Positions 5,800-14,134 of a stretch of DNA of 27,150 bases are shown here, one piece after another. The notes beneath the pieces were generated by a model, which did not search any database, had not been told where the DNA came from, and saw only the letters and a list, made by a program, of their open reading frames with translations. The number at the start of each line of letters is the position of its first letter. Within the stretch, counting starts at the first letter, position 1. The DNA is from Sulfuritalea sp. (GTDB lineage: Bacteria; Pseudomonadota; Gammaproteobacteria; Burkholderiales; Rhodocyclaceae): positions 1-27,150 of the forward strand of contig JALNZB010000041.1 of assembly GCA_023229545.1 (NCBI GenBank), given 5' to 3'. Made by a program: the position numbers and the translations under genes.

Positions 5800-7095
5800 A
5801 TGAGAATCCATATCAGGAACGGCCGGCTGATCGACCCGGCGAGCAACACCGACAAGCCTCTCGATCTGTTCATTGCCGCAGGACGAATAGTCGGCGTTGG
5901 CGGCACGGCGCCGGCGGCCTGGGGCGATGGCGGGGCCAACAGCGTGCTCGATGCGAGCGGTTGCATCGTCTGTCCCGGATTGGTTGATCTGGCGGCGCGA
6001 CTGCGCGAGCCGGGTTTTGAATACCGGGCCACGCTGGAATCCGAAATGGCCGCAGCGGCGGCCGGCGGCGTGACGCGACTGGCCTGCCCGCCGGATACCG
6101 ATCCGGTGCTGGACGAGCCGGGGCTGGTGGAAATGCTGACCCATCGGGCGCGCTTGCCCGAATTTGCCCACGTCCATCCGGTGGGTGCATTGACCACGCA
6201 ACTGGAGGGTAAGGCGCTTACCGAAATGACGGAACTGAGTGAGGCCGGTTGCGTTGCTTTCGGCCAGGCCAATCACGCCATTGTCGACACGCAGGTGTTG
6301 CTGCGCGCCATGATGTACGCGGCGACCTTCGACTTTCCCGTCTGGTTGCAGGCGCAAGACCCCTTCCTGGCCAAAAAGGGCGTTGCCCACGATGGCGAAG
6401 TCGCCGCCCGCCTGGGGCTGGCCGGAATTCCGGTGGCGGCGGAAACCATCGCCCTGGCCACCATCCTGCATCTCGCCCGCGAGACCGGTGCCCGTGTCCA
6501 TGTCACCCGCATTTCGTCGGCCGCCGGTGTCGACATGATCGTCGCCGCGCGCGCCGCCGGCATCGCGGTGACCTGCGACGTGGCGATTCATCACCTGCAT
6601 CTGTGCGAAATGGATATCGGCTTTTTCGATGCGAACGCGCGGCTCGATCCGCCGCTGCGCTCAATGCGTGATCGCGACGCTTTGCGCGCCGGACTGGCCT
6701 TGGGGGCGATCAATGCGCTATGTTCCGATCACACGCCGGTCGATGACGATGGCAAGCAGATGCCCTTCGAGGAAGCCGAAGTCGGCGCCACCGGGCTGGA
6801 ACTGCTGCTGCCGCTGACCCTCAAGTGGGCGCAGGAAATGAAGCTGCCGCTGGTCACGGCGCTGGCGCGCGTGACATCCGACCCGGCGCGCATTCTCGGC
6901 GTCAAGGCCGGCAGCCTGGCTGTTGGCGCCGCCGCCGATATCTGCGTGTTCGATCCCATGGCGAAATTTCAGGTCAGCCGCCGGAATCTCAAGAGCCAGG
7001 GCAAGAACACGCCTTTCCTCGGCTCCGAATTTCCCGGTCGCGTGCGCTATACCCTGATCGATGGCCATCTGGCCTTCGACGGCACGCTGGGCTGA
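5800..7095 (+). CDS. pyrC': Dihydroorotase-like PyrC' (probably catalytically inactive)
   Basis: The 431-residue amidohydrolase-fold protein follows pyrB by 10 bp. The family's metal-binding D-x-H-x-H-L-R motif is replaced by D63-L-A-A-R-L-R, so both histidines are lost. The later HVST-type motif reads VHVTRISSA, with Arg where the metal-binding His is expected. The SDHTP motif near residue 308 and the HH pair in VAIHHLHL remain. In Pseudomonas such PyrC' proteins do not act as dihydroorotase; they hold the ATCase complex together, so a structural role with PyrB is the best guess. A true pyrC should exist elsewhere. ATG 5800 is chosen over an in-frame ATG at 5776 that overlaps pyrB. Confidence 0.9.
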   Translation: MRIHIRNGRLIDPASNTDKPLDLFIAAGRIVGVGGTAPAAWGDGGANSVLDASGCIVCPGLVDLAARLREPGFEYRATLESEMAAAAAGGVTRLACPPDTDPVLDEPGLVEMLTHRARLPEFAHVHPVGALTTQLEGKALTEMTELSEAGCVAFGQANHAIVDTQVLLRAMMYAATFDFPVWLQAQDPFLAKKGVAHDGEVAARLGLAGIPVAAETIALATILHLARETGARVHVTRISSAAGVDMIVAARAAGIAVTCDVAIHHLHLCEMDIGFFDANARLDPPLRSMRDRDALRAGLALGAINALCSDHTPVDDDGKQMPFEEAEVGATGLELLLPLTLKWAQEMKLPLVTALARVTSDPARILGVKAGSLAVGAAADICVFDPMAKFQVSRRNLKSQGKNTPFLGSEFPGRVRYTLIDGHLAFDGTLG

Positions 7096-7109
7096 AGCTA
7101 TGGTTTCGA

Positions 7110-7141
7110 CTATCCGCATGCCGTGATGGGCATGCGGATAG
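7110..7141. terminator. Strong 13-bp hairpin between convergent genes
   Basis: Positions 7110-7122 and 7129-7141 are perfect inverted repeats with a 6-base loop (GTGATG). No T-run follows on either strand. It lies 14 bp after the pyrC' stop and 22 bp beyond the stop of the opposing gene, so it probably ends or stabilises both transcripts. Confidence 0.6.
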
Positions 7142-7163
7142 CGGGGTGCGCAGCTGCGGCGAG

Positions 7164-7547
7164 TTACTCGAAAATCTTCTTGAAAATGCTCTTCTGATCC
7201 CATTCGCAGAGCTTCTTGCCGATGGGATAGAGTTCTTCGCCAGCGATCAGTCTGGAGGGCGGGGTGGCTTGGCCCTTGACTACGCTGACCACTTCGCGGG
7301 TTTCGCAGTTGATCATATAGCGGCCCGTTTCATCCGTCGCGCCTGGGGTGCTGGAGCGGTAAAGCGTGAAGGAAAAGACACTGCCGTTGTGCTCCACCTT
7401 TTCCGGCTCGTAGTACGCCTTCATGCTATCTATGTACTGGCGCGCTGCTGGCTTGTCGGAACTTCCCCACGGCACGGACTGCTGAGCGGGGGCAACAGAT
7501 GGAAGTAACAGGGCGGCGGCGAAGATCATCATTTGTTTCTGGATCAT
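7164..7547 (-). CDS. Small exported protein, possibly surface-adhesin-E-like
   Basis: The 127-residue protein starts with a clear signal peptide: MIQKQ, hydrophobic MMIFAAALLLPSV and a cleavage site after APA (about residue 21), so it is probably periplasmic. The mature part has a YMINCETREV strand with one Cys and a second Cys near the C-terminus (KKLCEWD), which could form a disulfide. The pattern of a sensor-like beta segment, YRSS...GRYMINCETREV, recalls proteins annotated as surface-adhesin E, but I am not certain. The start at 7547 is preferred because GGGAG sits 8 bp before it. ATGs at 7553 and upstream would be too close to, or ahead of, that site. Function is unknown. Confidence 0.75.
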   Translation of the reverse strand: MIQKQMMIFAAALLLPSVAPAQQSVPWGSSDKPAARQYIDSMKAYYEPEKVEHNGSVFSFTLYRSSTPGATDETGRYMINCETREVVSVVKGQATPPSRLIAGEELYPIGKKLCEWDQKSIFKKIFE

Positions 7548-7601
7548 GTTCATTTCTCCCATGGTCAGTGGTGGCAAGGCAGATCGGTGAAATCTGCCTC
7601 A

Positions 7602-7607
7602 AGTATA
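7602..7607 (-). promoter_or_regulatory. Possible -10 element for the small exported protein
   Basis: On the minus strand this reads TATACT. A short inverted repeat (GGCAGAT 7578-7584 with ATCTGCC 7592-7598) follows at what would be the very 5' end of the transcript. No good -35 is seen. Confidence 0.25.
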
Positions 7608-7720
7608 GATGAATCGTTTGCCGCGAGACATCGGTCGCCGTGCCGGACTCTGTCCGCCGGGGATCTCGCTTTGCAGGCCGGCGCGCGCCGACTTTCAGCT
7701 AACCTGATATTCTTTGCCCC

Positions 7721-7972
7721 ATGCTTGATCCGAACACCATTGCCCTGCTCAATCAACTGGGATACGACGCCGGCCTTGTCGAGTCGCTGCTGTCGGGGGT
7801 GCTCGTCTTAACCGTCGTCACCGTCGCGGCGGCAATTCCGACCGCAATGATTGCCAAACGCAAGGGTCGCTCCACGACCTTGTGGATCGTGCTGGCCCTG
7901 TCGATTCCCGTGGTTCCGCTGCTGCTGATCTGGTGGCTGCCGAAGCTGCCATCGGCCGGGCCGCCCGCGTAG
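7721..7972 (+). CDS. Small two-helix membrane protein, unknown
   Basis: The 83-residue protein has two hydrophobic spans, about residues 24-45 (LSGVLVLTVVTVAAAIPTAM) and 53-72 (LWIVLALSIPVVPLLLIWWL). They are separated by a basic loop AKRKGRSTT, which by the positive-inside rule would be cytoplasmic. This fits an inner-membrane hairpin protein. I recognise no family. The ribosome binding site is weak, so expression is less certain than for its neighbours, but the amphipathic organisation argues against a chance frame. Confidence 0.6.
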   Translation: MLDPNTIALLNQLGYDAGLVESLLSGVLVLTVVTVAAAIPTAMIAKRKGRSTTLWIVLALSIPVVPLLLIWWLPKLPSAGPPA

Positions 7973-8020
7973 CATTTTCACTCCCGCGTTTTAGATCAGG
8001 CGCAGCCAAGGAAGGCATTC

Positions 8021-8380
8021 ATGAGCCATGTGAAATCCCGTGAAGTTGTTCTCGCCATCAAGATCACGGAAGACCTGTTGCAGGCGCTTGACGCCATGCG
8101 CGAGGCATGGAGGTGCGATGCACACTCGGTGCCGAAGGGGCTATCCTGCTCTCAGTCCAAGGAGGGCCAGTTCGTTCTGGTGGCCGCTGAATCGGCCTTC
8201 GTCACGCTGCCGGGGGCCTGCGTCATCAAGGGCCTCGGCGCCATCGAGATGGTCGGCGCCGACCCCGTTTTTGAAGAAGCGGCAAGCTCGAAGACGCTGG
8301 TGCTGCGCGACACGCCCGAGGGCTGGAAATTCTCCGTCAAATTCGTGCCGCCGATAGTCCGCGAAAGAAACAACAAGTAA
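8021..8380 (+). CDS. Hypothetical protein, 119 residues
   Basis: AAGGAAGG lies 6-13 bp before ATG, a strong ribosome binding site. The protein is soluble, with an N-terminal helix (TEDLLQALDAMREAW) and then beta-type segments (GQFVLVAAESAFVTLPG, GWKFSVKFVPPIV). There is no signal peptide or membrane span and no family that I recognise. It lies 48 bp after the small membrane protein on the same strand and converges on psd with only 18 bp between the stops, and no clear terminator is seen there. Confidence 0.65.
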   Translation: MSHVKSREVVLAIKITEDLLQALDAMREAWRCDAHSVPKGLSCSQSKEGQFVLVAAESAFVTLPGACVIKGLGAIEMVGADPVFEEAASSKTLVLRDTPEGWKFSVKFVPPIVRERNNK

Positions 8381-8398
8381 CGCGACATCGAATTTGGA

Positions 8399-9247
8399 TT
8401 AGCCGTCCCGCTCGCCCATCTTCTCGCCCATGCGGATCGAACGCCCCGGCGACCAGGCCGCGCCGAACTTCAGCGTGTTTTTCGGAAACAGCATCACCAC
8501 CGTCGAGCCGAGCAGGAAGCGTCCCATTTCGGCGCCCTGGCCGAATCGCAATTCCCGATCTTCATAGCGCCATTCGCGCAGATGGCCCGGACGCGGCGGA
8601 TTCACCACGCCATGCCAGGCGGTGGCCATGCTGCCGACGATGGTGGCGCCGACCAGCACCAGCACGAAGGGACCTTGCTTCGACTCGAACACGCAGACCA
8701 CGCGCTCGTTGCGGGCGAACAGGCCGGGCACGCCGCGCGCCGTGACGGGATTGACCGAGAACAGCTCGCCAGGCACGTGAATCATCCGTAACAGGCGGCC
8801 CGCGCAGGGCATGTGAATGCGGTGATAGTCCTTCGGGCTGAGATACAGCGTGGCGAAACTGCCGTCCTGAAATTGTGCGGCCAATTGCTCATCGCCGCCG
8901 ACCAGGGCGGTCGTCGAATAGCGATGTCCCTTGGCCTGAAATATCTGGCCGCGCTCGATGGCGCCGAACTGGCTGATGGCGCCATCCACCGGACAGATGA
9001 AATCGGCCTGCGCCAGGGGCCGCGCGCCGGGTTTCAGCGACCGCGTGAAGAACTCGTTGAAGCTGGCGTAGCTGCCGATGTCCGGGTTGGCCGCTTCGGC
9101 CATATTGACGCCATAACGACCGACAAACCAGCGGATAACACTCGTGGTCAGACCGCCGGCGCGGGCCGTGGCGAACCTGCCGGCCAGCAGAGTCAGCGCC
9201 TGCTTGGGCAGGGCATATTGCAGCGCGACGACGACGCGTTCGATCAC
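8399..9247 (-). CDS. psd: Phosphatidylserine decarboxylase proenzyme
   Basis: The 282-residue protein converts phosphatidylserine to phosphatidylethanolamine at the inner membrane. The autocleavage motif LGST is at residues 246-249; Ser248 becomes the pyruvoyl cofactor of the small alpha chain, leaving a tail of about 35 residues. The base triad is represented by PVDG (Asp88), a His in YHRIHMP (142-147) and a second His in the WHGVVNPP region. I chose the GTG at 9247-9245, which overlaps the htpX stop in a GTGA arrangement; the much longer open frame upstream is a shadow of htpX. This overlap implies coupled translation. Confidence 0.94.
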   Translation of the reverse strand: MIERVVVALQYALPKQALTLLAGRFATARAGGLTTSVIRWFVGRYGVNMAEAANPDIGSYASFNEFFTRSLKPGARPLAQADFICPVDGAISQFGAIERGQIFQAKGHRYSTTALVGGDEQLAAQFQDGSFATLYLSPKDYHRIHMPCAGRLLRMIHVPGELFSVNPVTARGVPGLFARNERVVCVFESKQGPFVLVLVGATIVGSMATAWHGVVNPPRPGHLREWRYEDRELRFGQGAEMGRFLLGSTVVMLFPKNTLKFGAAWSPGRSIRMGEKMGERDG

Positions 9248-10125
9248 CGACCCTGGGCCGCCAGTGCAGCGATGCGTTCTTCCATGCTCGGGTGGCTGGC
9301 GAACAGCGAGGACCAGCCCGGCGCGCCGGCGATGCCGGAACTGGCGAGGCTTTTCGGCAGCGGCTCGACCGTCATGCCGCCGAGGCGCTGCAATGCCGCC
9401 ATCATCGGTCGCGGCGAACCCATCAGGCCGGCGGCGCCGGCGTCGGCGCGGAACTCGCGCTGGCGCGAGAACCACATGACGATGATGCTGGCCAGAATTC
9501 CGAAAAGCATATCGCAGACAAACACCGTAACCATGTAGCCGATGCCGGGGCCGGAGGAATCGCGGTCGCCGCGACGCAGAGCGCTGTCGACGAAATAACC
9601 GACGATGCGCGACAGGAAAATGACGAAAGTATTGACCACGCCCTGGATCAGGGTCAGCGTCACCATGTCGCCGTTGGCGACGTGGCTGACCTCGTGCGCC
9701 AGCACCGCTTCGACTTCCTCCTTGCTCATGCTTTGCAAGAGCCCGGTGGAGACGGCGACCAGCGAATTGTTGCGGCTCGGCCCGGTGGCGAAGGCATTCG
9801 GCGCGCCTTCGTAGATGGCCACTTCGGGCATCGCCAGGCCAGCCTTGGCGGACAGCTTGCGCACGGTTTCCACCAGCCAGAACTCGGTCGAGGTTTCCGG
9901 GCTGTCGATGATGCGCGCGCCCGTCGACCACTTGGCCATGAACTTCGACATCAGCAACGAGATGAAGGCGCCGCCGAAGCCCATGATGCCGGCGAAGCCG
10001 AGCAGCAGGCCCATGTTGAGGCCGTTGGCGGAGAGATAGCGGTTCACCCCCAGCACGCTGGCGGCAATGGACAGCACCAGCATCACGGCCAGGTTGGTGA
10101 CGATAAACAGCAGGATGCGTTTCAT
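9244..10125 (-). CDS. htpX: Membrane-bound zinc protease HtpX
   Basis: The 293-residue M48-family metalloprotease takes part in inner-membrane protein quality control. It has two N-terminal membrane spans (about residues 4-24 and 35-58), the zinc motif HEVSH (144-148) with the third ligand Glu224 in RQREFRADAGA, and two further hydrophobic segments (about 155-175 and 195-218). A strong GGGAGA lies upstream of ATG. It is followed without a gap by psd, a membrane-lipid gene. The end of the NhaD-like gene lies 117 bp upstream on the same strand. All family residues look intact. Confidence 0.96.
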   Translation of the reverse strand: MKRILLFIVTNLAVMLVLSIAASVLGVNRYLSANGLNMGLLLGFAGIMGFGGAFISLLMSKFMAKWSTGARIIDSPETSTEFWLVETVRKLSAKAGLAMPEVAIYEGAPNAFATGPSRNNSLVAVSTGLLQSMSKEEVEAVLAHEVSHVANGDMVTLTLIQGVVNTFVIFLSRIVGYFVDSALRRGDRDSSGPGIGYMVTVFVCDMLFGILASIIVMWFSRQREFRADAGAAGLMGSPRPMMAALQRLGGMTVEPLPKSLASSGIAGAPGWSSLFASHPSMEERIAALAAQGR

Positions 10126-10208
10126 TGCGGTTCTCCCGTAAAAGACTCGATTGGCAGCGGCGCGGTAAATCGCGCGCGCGCCACCATAGATGCTGCGATT
10201 CCTGGAAA

Positions 10209-10232
10209 GTTCAAGAGGGGCCTCTCAGGAAC
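10209..10232. terminator. Weak inverted repeat after the NhaD-like gene
   Basis: GTTC/GAAC outer and GAGG/CCTC inner complements with mismatches form an imperfect hairpin just past the TAG of the minus-strand transporter. There is no T-run, and termination is uncertain. Confidence 0.25.
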
Positions 10233-10242
10233 TGTGCGACGG

Positions 10243-11664
10243 CTACTGGTAGCCCGGCGCGCCAATGGGAGAAGTCGGTGCTGGCAAGACGGCGGCAGGC
10301 GCCACCCTCTGTACCTGCCCTGCAGCCGGTGCCGCATCCTTGTGTTTTTCATGCGGATGCCAGCCGAGCAGCATGAGCAAGGCAAAAAAGCCGACGACAT
10401 AGCCGACAGGAATGAACCAGCCGTGGCGCAGCCACTGGCCGACCGACTTTGCCTCGGGGAACAGGTTGGCCACCGCGACCCCGGCCGAAGACCCGAACCA
10501 CAGCATCGAGCCACCGAAGCCGACGGCATACGCCAGAAAGCCCCAGTCGAAGCCACCCTGCTTCAGCGCCAGAGCGGTCAGCGGAATATTGTCGAACACG
10601 GCCGAAATGAAGCCCAGCGCCAGGGCGGATGGCCAGGATGCTGGCGGCAGCGCCTCTACCGGCATCATCGAGGCGCAGGTGACCAGCGACAGCAGAAACA
10701 CCGAACCCTTGAAGGCGCCAGGGACCAGGCTCCATTCGGGCCGGCGCAACGGCACCGCGAGCAGCAACGCGACCCACACGGCCGCGCCGAGGAAGGGGAA
10801 ATGCTCGGCCAGTGCGGCGAATTTCAGATTCACCGTGACGTTGGCGACGATGGCGCCGATCAGGATAAAAACGACGATGCCGACTCGCGCCCAGTCGATG
10901 TGATGCGCCGCCTTGAACTCGCGGCTGATGGCCATGTGCTTGTGCTGCAACAGGGCCGCCGGAATGCCGAACACCACCAGCGCCACGCCCGAACCGACGT
11001 AGGCTTCGAGCACGTCGAGCGGACTGACGCCATCCAGCCACATCATGGTCGTCGTCGTGTCGCCCACCACCGAGCCGGCGCCGCCGCCATTCGATGCGGC
11101 GACGATGGCGGCGAGGTAGCCGATATGCACGCGGCGCTTGAACACGCTGGCCGCCACCGTGGCGCCGATCAGCGCTGCGGCAATGTTGTCGAGGAAGCCG
11201 GAGAGGACGAAGATGATGACCAGCAGCATGAAGGGTCCCAGCCAGCCTTCGGGCAGCAGTTTCGGCAACACCTCGGGTACCCCGCTGTCCTCAAAGTGCC
11301 GCGCCAGCAACGCAAAGCCGACCAGCAGGCCAAGCAGATTGACCAGCAGCACCCATTCATGCCCCATATGCGCGACGAAGCCGGCGATGCCGGGGCCGGT
11401 CTTGAAGCCGGTGAACAGAATCTTGTAGATCGTGATGGTGGCCAGCCCGCTCAGCGCCACCTGCAACACGTAATGATGAAACAGCGCCACGCCGAGCAGG
11501 GTCGCGGCAAACAGGATGAAATCGACGGGGATGCCGAACAGGGCCGGCGATGTCACCATGGCATCGGCGGCCTGCGCCGCCGATGCCGCCAACAGCAGGC
11601 CGGTCAGCGCCAGCGGACGCCCGGCCCGGGCCAGCGACGCGATCATTCGATGCAAGCTTGTCAT
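10243..11664 (-). CDS. NhaD-like Na+/H+ antiporter or ion-transporter-superfamily permease
   Basis: The 473-residue protein has about a dozen hydrophobic segments. The motif SNGGGAGSVVGDTTTTMMW (191-209) matches the NAGGxxSPIGDVTTT type of NhaD antiporters. Repeated DNI motifs, one in SGFLDNIAAALIG (155-167) and one in AVFDNIPLTALAL, mark the two inverted halves of the IT superfamily. The N-terminus looks like a cleavable signal (hydrophobic LALTGLLLAASAAQA ending AQA-A), known from some NhaD proteins. ATG 11664 is chosen because GGAG lies 8 bp upstream; the open frame extends 72 codons further with no family resemblance. The transported ion cannot be read from sequence. It is divergent from the stress protein gene. 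Confidence 0.85.
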   Translation of the reverse strand: MTSLHRMIASLARAGRPLALTGLLLAASAAQAADAMVTSPALFGIPVDFILFAATLLGVALFHHYVLQVALSGLATITIYKILFTGFKTGPGIAGFVAHMGHEWVLLVNLLGLLVGFALLARHFEDSGVPEVLPKLLPEGWLGPFMLLVIIFVLSGFLDNIAAALIGATVAASVFKRRVHIGYLAAIVAASNGGGAGSVVGDTTTTMMWLDGVSPLDVLEAYVGSGVALVVFGIPAALLQHKHMAISREFKAAHHIDWARVGIVVFILIGAIVANVTVNLKFAALAEHFPFLGAAVWVALLLAVPLRRPEWSLVPGAFKGSVFLLSLVTCASMMPVEALPPASWPSALALGFISAVFDNIPLTALALKQGGFDWGFLAYAVGFGGSMLWFGSSAGVAVANLFPEAKSVGQWLRHGWFIPVGYVVGFFALLMLLGWHPHEKHKDAAPAAGQVQRVAPAAVLPAPTSPIGAPGYQ

Positions 11665-11775
11665 CTGCCACTCCACTCGAATCCAGTCGGCGGATTGTAG
11701 CAGCCCGTCGGCCTTGAATCGTTGCGCCAGGGCGGGATCCGCAGGTGCCGTGGACGGTATCCGCAAGGAATGCGC

Positions 11776-11781
11776 TAAACT
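11776..11781 (+). promoter_or_regulatory. Possible -10 element for the stress protein gene
   Basis: TAAACT lies 31 bp before the ATG of the universal stress protein gene, within the divergent spacer. No convincing -35 is seen. Confidence 0.3.
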
Positions 11782-11812
11782 CGATCGCTCCAAAAACGAT
11801 GAAAGTTCGGCC

Positions 11813-12235
11813 ATGAAAATATTGCTGGCGGTGGACGGCTCCGAACACTCCGATCGCGTCGCAAGGCATGTCGTCCGCATGGTGCAAAACTGCGCTGATT
11901 ACGAAATCCTGTTGCTCAATGTCCAGGCGCCGATTGACGCGCCGGAAGTCCTCGGCCACATGCCCGTGCGCGAGGTCGAAGCAATGCAGGAAGCCCGTGG
12001 CGGCGATGCGATGGCTTCGACCCGCGCCCTGCTCGACAGCGCCGGCGTAACGTATGAACCCGAGGTGGCGATCGGTTCGGTGGCCGAAAACATTGTCCGC
12101 CACGCCGCCGAACGCAACTGCGACATGATCGTGATGGGCACGCATGGCGCCGGCGCTCTCAAAAATGCGCTGATGGGATCGGTGACAACGGGAGTGATCC
12201 ATCTTACGGATCGCCCGGTCACCGTGGTCAAGTAA
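11813..12235 (+). CDS. Universal stress protein (UspA family)
   Basis: The 140-residue single-domain Usp protein is cytoplasmic and usually dimeric. The N-terminal strand MKILLAVDGSEHSDRVARH supplies Asp8 at the nucleotide site. The segment MGTHGAGALKNALMGSVTTG (108-127) fits the ATP-binding G-2x-G-9x-G(S/T) motif, so it is probably the ATP-binding type. ATG 11813 gives the exact family start; upstream in-frame codons are a shadow of the transporter gene. It sits between an NhaD-like antiporter and a Kef-type antiporter, a plausible ion or pH stress setting, though no shared operon is shown. The exact cellular role is not deducible. Confidence 0.93.
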   Translation: MKILLAVDGSEHSDRVARHVVRMVQNCADYEILLLNVQAPIDAPEVLGHMPVREVEAMQEARGGDAMASTRALLDSAGVTYEPEVAIGSVAENIVRHAAERNCDMIVMGTHGAGALKNALMGSVTTGVIHLTDRPVTVVK

Positions 12236-12269
12236 GGTCGCGGTCGACCCGGAAAGCCGGGGCCGCCAG

Positions 12270-12306
12270 CGCGTCCCCTACCGTATTGATTACGGGGTAT
12301 GACGCG
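12270..12306 (+). terminator. Imperfect hairpin after the stress protein gene
   Basis: CGCGTC (12270-12275) pairs with GACGCG (12301-12306), with an inner TACCGTA/TACGGGGTA stem carrying a bulge. There is no T-run, so it could be a weak terminator or a processing site. Confidence 0.4.
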
Positions 12307-12344
12307 GAAATTGAATTCCGTGGCGGCATCTTAACCAGGGCGCA

Positions 12345-14096
12345 GTGACGAAATCCGCCTCGCGCTATCATCGTCCCGTGCACTCCCACCTGCTTTCAAT
12401 CCTGTTGCTGCTTTCCGCCGCCGTCGGCGCTGTCGCCGTCGCGCGCCGCTTCAAGCTGCCGTCGATGCTCGCCTATCTGGTGATCGGCATGGCGCTTGGA
12501 CCGCACGGCCTGGCGCGGTTGACCGAGAGCGCCGAGGTGGAGGGATTCGCCGAGTTCGGCATCGTCTTCCTGATGTTTTCGATCGGCCTCGAATTCAGCC
12601 TCAAGCGCCTGCAGGCCATGCGCACGCTGGTGTTCGGCTTCGGCGCGGCGCAGATGGCGCTCACCGCGCTGGGCACCGGCCTGGTGACGGTGCTGGCCTA
12701 CGATCAGGGCTGGAAGAGCGGCATCGCCGTGGGGTTGGCGGTGGCGATGTCGTCGACCGCAATTGTTGCCCGTATGCTCTCCGAGCGTTTCGAACTGCAC
12801 TCGCGCTCCGGACGACAGACCATGGGCGTGCTGCTGTTTCAGGACCTGGCCGTGGCGCCCTGCCTGATCCTGCTGCCGGCGCTGGCGGCCTCCGGCGACG
12901 ATTTGCTGCGCTCGCTGGCTGTGGCTGGCGCGCAGGCCATCGTCGTGCTGGCGTTGATAATCTGGCTCGGACAGAAGTTGCTGGGACGCATTTTCGATGC
13001 CGCCGCGCAATACAAGTCCAACGAACTCCTGGTGTTGACCACGCTCTGGATCGTCGTCGGCCTTTCCTTTGTGACCGCCCAGAGCGGGCTGTCGCTGGCG
13101 CTCGGCGCCTTCGTCGGCGGCATGCTGATTTCGGAAACGGCTTACCGCCATCACGTCGAAGCCGACATCCGGCCGTTCCGCGACATCCTGCTCGGCCTGT
13201 TTTTCGTCACCATCGGCATGATGCTGGACCTCCAGTATGTGCTGGCCAATGCCCACAAGCTGGTGCTGGCCGTGACCCTGCTGATTGGCGGCAAGGCCGT
13301 GGTGATGCTGCTCATCACGCGCGTGGCGAAAACGCCGCTGGTCGTCAGCCTGCGCACTTCGGCGCAACTGGCGCAGGCCGGGGAGTTCGGGCTGGTACTG
13401 ATCCAGTTGGCGTACCAGTTGCGGTTGATCGGCGTCAGCGCCTTTCAGATCACGCTTTCGGCCATGCTGTTGTCGATGTTCATCGCGCCTTTCCTGATCG
13501 CCCGCGCAACGCGATTGTCCGGCGACATGGGGCGCGGCGACTGGTCGCACAAAGCGGCGGTGATCCACGACATCGCCGTGCATAGCCTCGATCTCGGCCA
13601 GCATGTGGTGATCTGCGGCTACGGGCGCACCGGACAGCGCATCGCCGAATTTCTCAGCTTTGAAGGCATACCCTTCATCGCCCTCGACGTCGACCCGCAG
13701 CGCGTCGCCGAGGCGCGCGTGCAGGGCCTCAACGTCGTCTTCGGCAATGCCGACCGGCCCGAGGTCTTGCAGGCAGCGGGTGTCGCCCGCGCCCGCGCCG
13801 TGGTCATCACCTATCCCGATGCGCATTCCGCCGAACGCGTGGTGCGCATTGTGCGTGGCACCCGACCGGAGATTCCCATCGTGGTGCGCACCGCCGACGA
13901 CAGGGATGTCGTCCGGCTCAAGTCCGCCGGCGCCACCGAGGTGATTCCCGAAGTGCTGGAAAGCAGCCTGCTGATCGCCGCCGAAACGCTGGTGCGGGCC
14001 GGCATTCCGATGCACCGCGCCATCCTTCACGTGCGAGCGGCGCGCGCCGAGCGCTACGCTTCACTGCGCGAGTACTACGCGCCGCCGAAGAAGTAA
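12345..14096 (+). CDS. Kef-type K+/H+ antiporter with TrkA-N domain
   Basis: The 583-residue CPA2-family monovalent cation:proton antiporter has about twelve membrane spans within residues 15-395. A cytoplasmic Rossmann domain of the TrkA-N type begins at HVVICGYGRTGQRIAE (about 420-435). Typical motifs include PSMLAYLVIGMALGP, FAEFGIVFLMFSIGLEFS and GVLLFQDLAVAP, with the conserved Gln-Asp of the transport site. By analogy with KefB/KefC it may export K+ under electrophile or nucleotide control, but no glutathione-gated partner (KefF/KefG) is visible nearby. The start is ambiguous: GTG 12345 has a weak GGG upstream, and GTG 12378 would give the more usual short N-terminus. Confidence 0.9.
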   Translation: MTKSASRYHRPVHSHLLSILLLLSAAVGAVAVARRFKLPSMLAYLVIGMALGPHGLARLTESAEVEGFAEFGIVFLMFSIGLEFSLKRLQAMRTLVFGFGAAQMALTALGTGLVTVLAYDQGWKSGIAVGLAVAMSSTAIVARMLSERFELHSRSGRQTMGVLLFQDLAVAPCLILLPALAASGDDLLRSLAVAGAQAIVVLALIIWLGQKLLGRIFDAAAQYKSNELLVLTTLWIVVGLSFVTAQSGLSLALGAFVGGMLISETAYRHHVEADIRPFRDILLGLFFVTIGMMLDLQYVLANAHKLVLAVTLLIGGKAVVMLLITRVAKTPLVVSLRTSAQLAQAGEFGLVLIQLAYQLRLIGVSAFQITLSAMLLSMFIAPFLIARATRLSGDMGRGDWSHKAAVIHDIAVHSLDLGQHVVICGYGRTGQRIAEFLSFEGIPFIALDVDPQRVAEARVQGLNVVFGNADRPEVLQAAGVARARAVVITYPDAHSAERVVRIVRGTRPEIPIVVRTADDRDVVRLKSAGATEVIPEVLESSLLIAAETLVRAGIPMHRAILHVRAARAERYASLREYYAPPKK

Positions 14097-14134
14097 AATT
14101 CGCTCCTGCGTTCAAACATGATCCGGAACAGGCC

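Noticed and set aside
9248..9931. Frame extension giving a 510-codon psd
   Set aside because: The added part is a low-complexity Arg-rich shadow of htpX; the GTG at 9247 starts a normal-length Psd.
9292..11700. An 802-codon plus-strand frame opposite htpX and the transporter
   Set aside because: Its His/Gln/Gly/Arg-rich composition is typical of an antisense shadow in GC-rich genes, and both minus-strand genes have clear family motifs.
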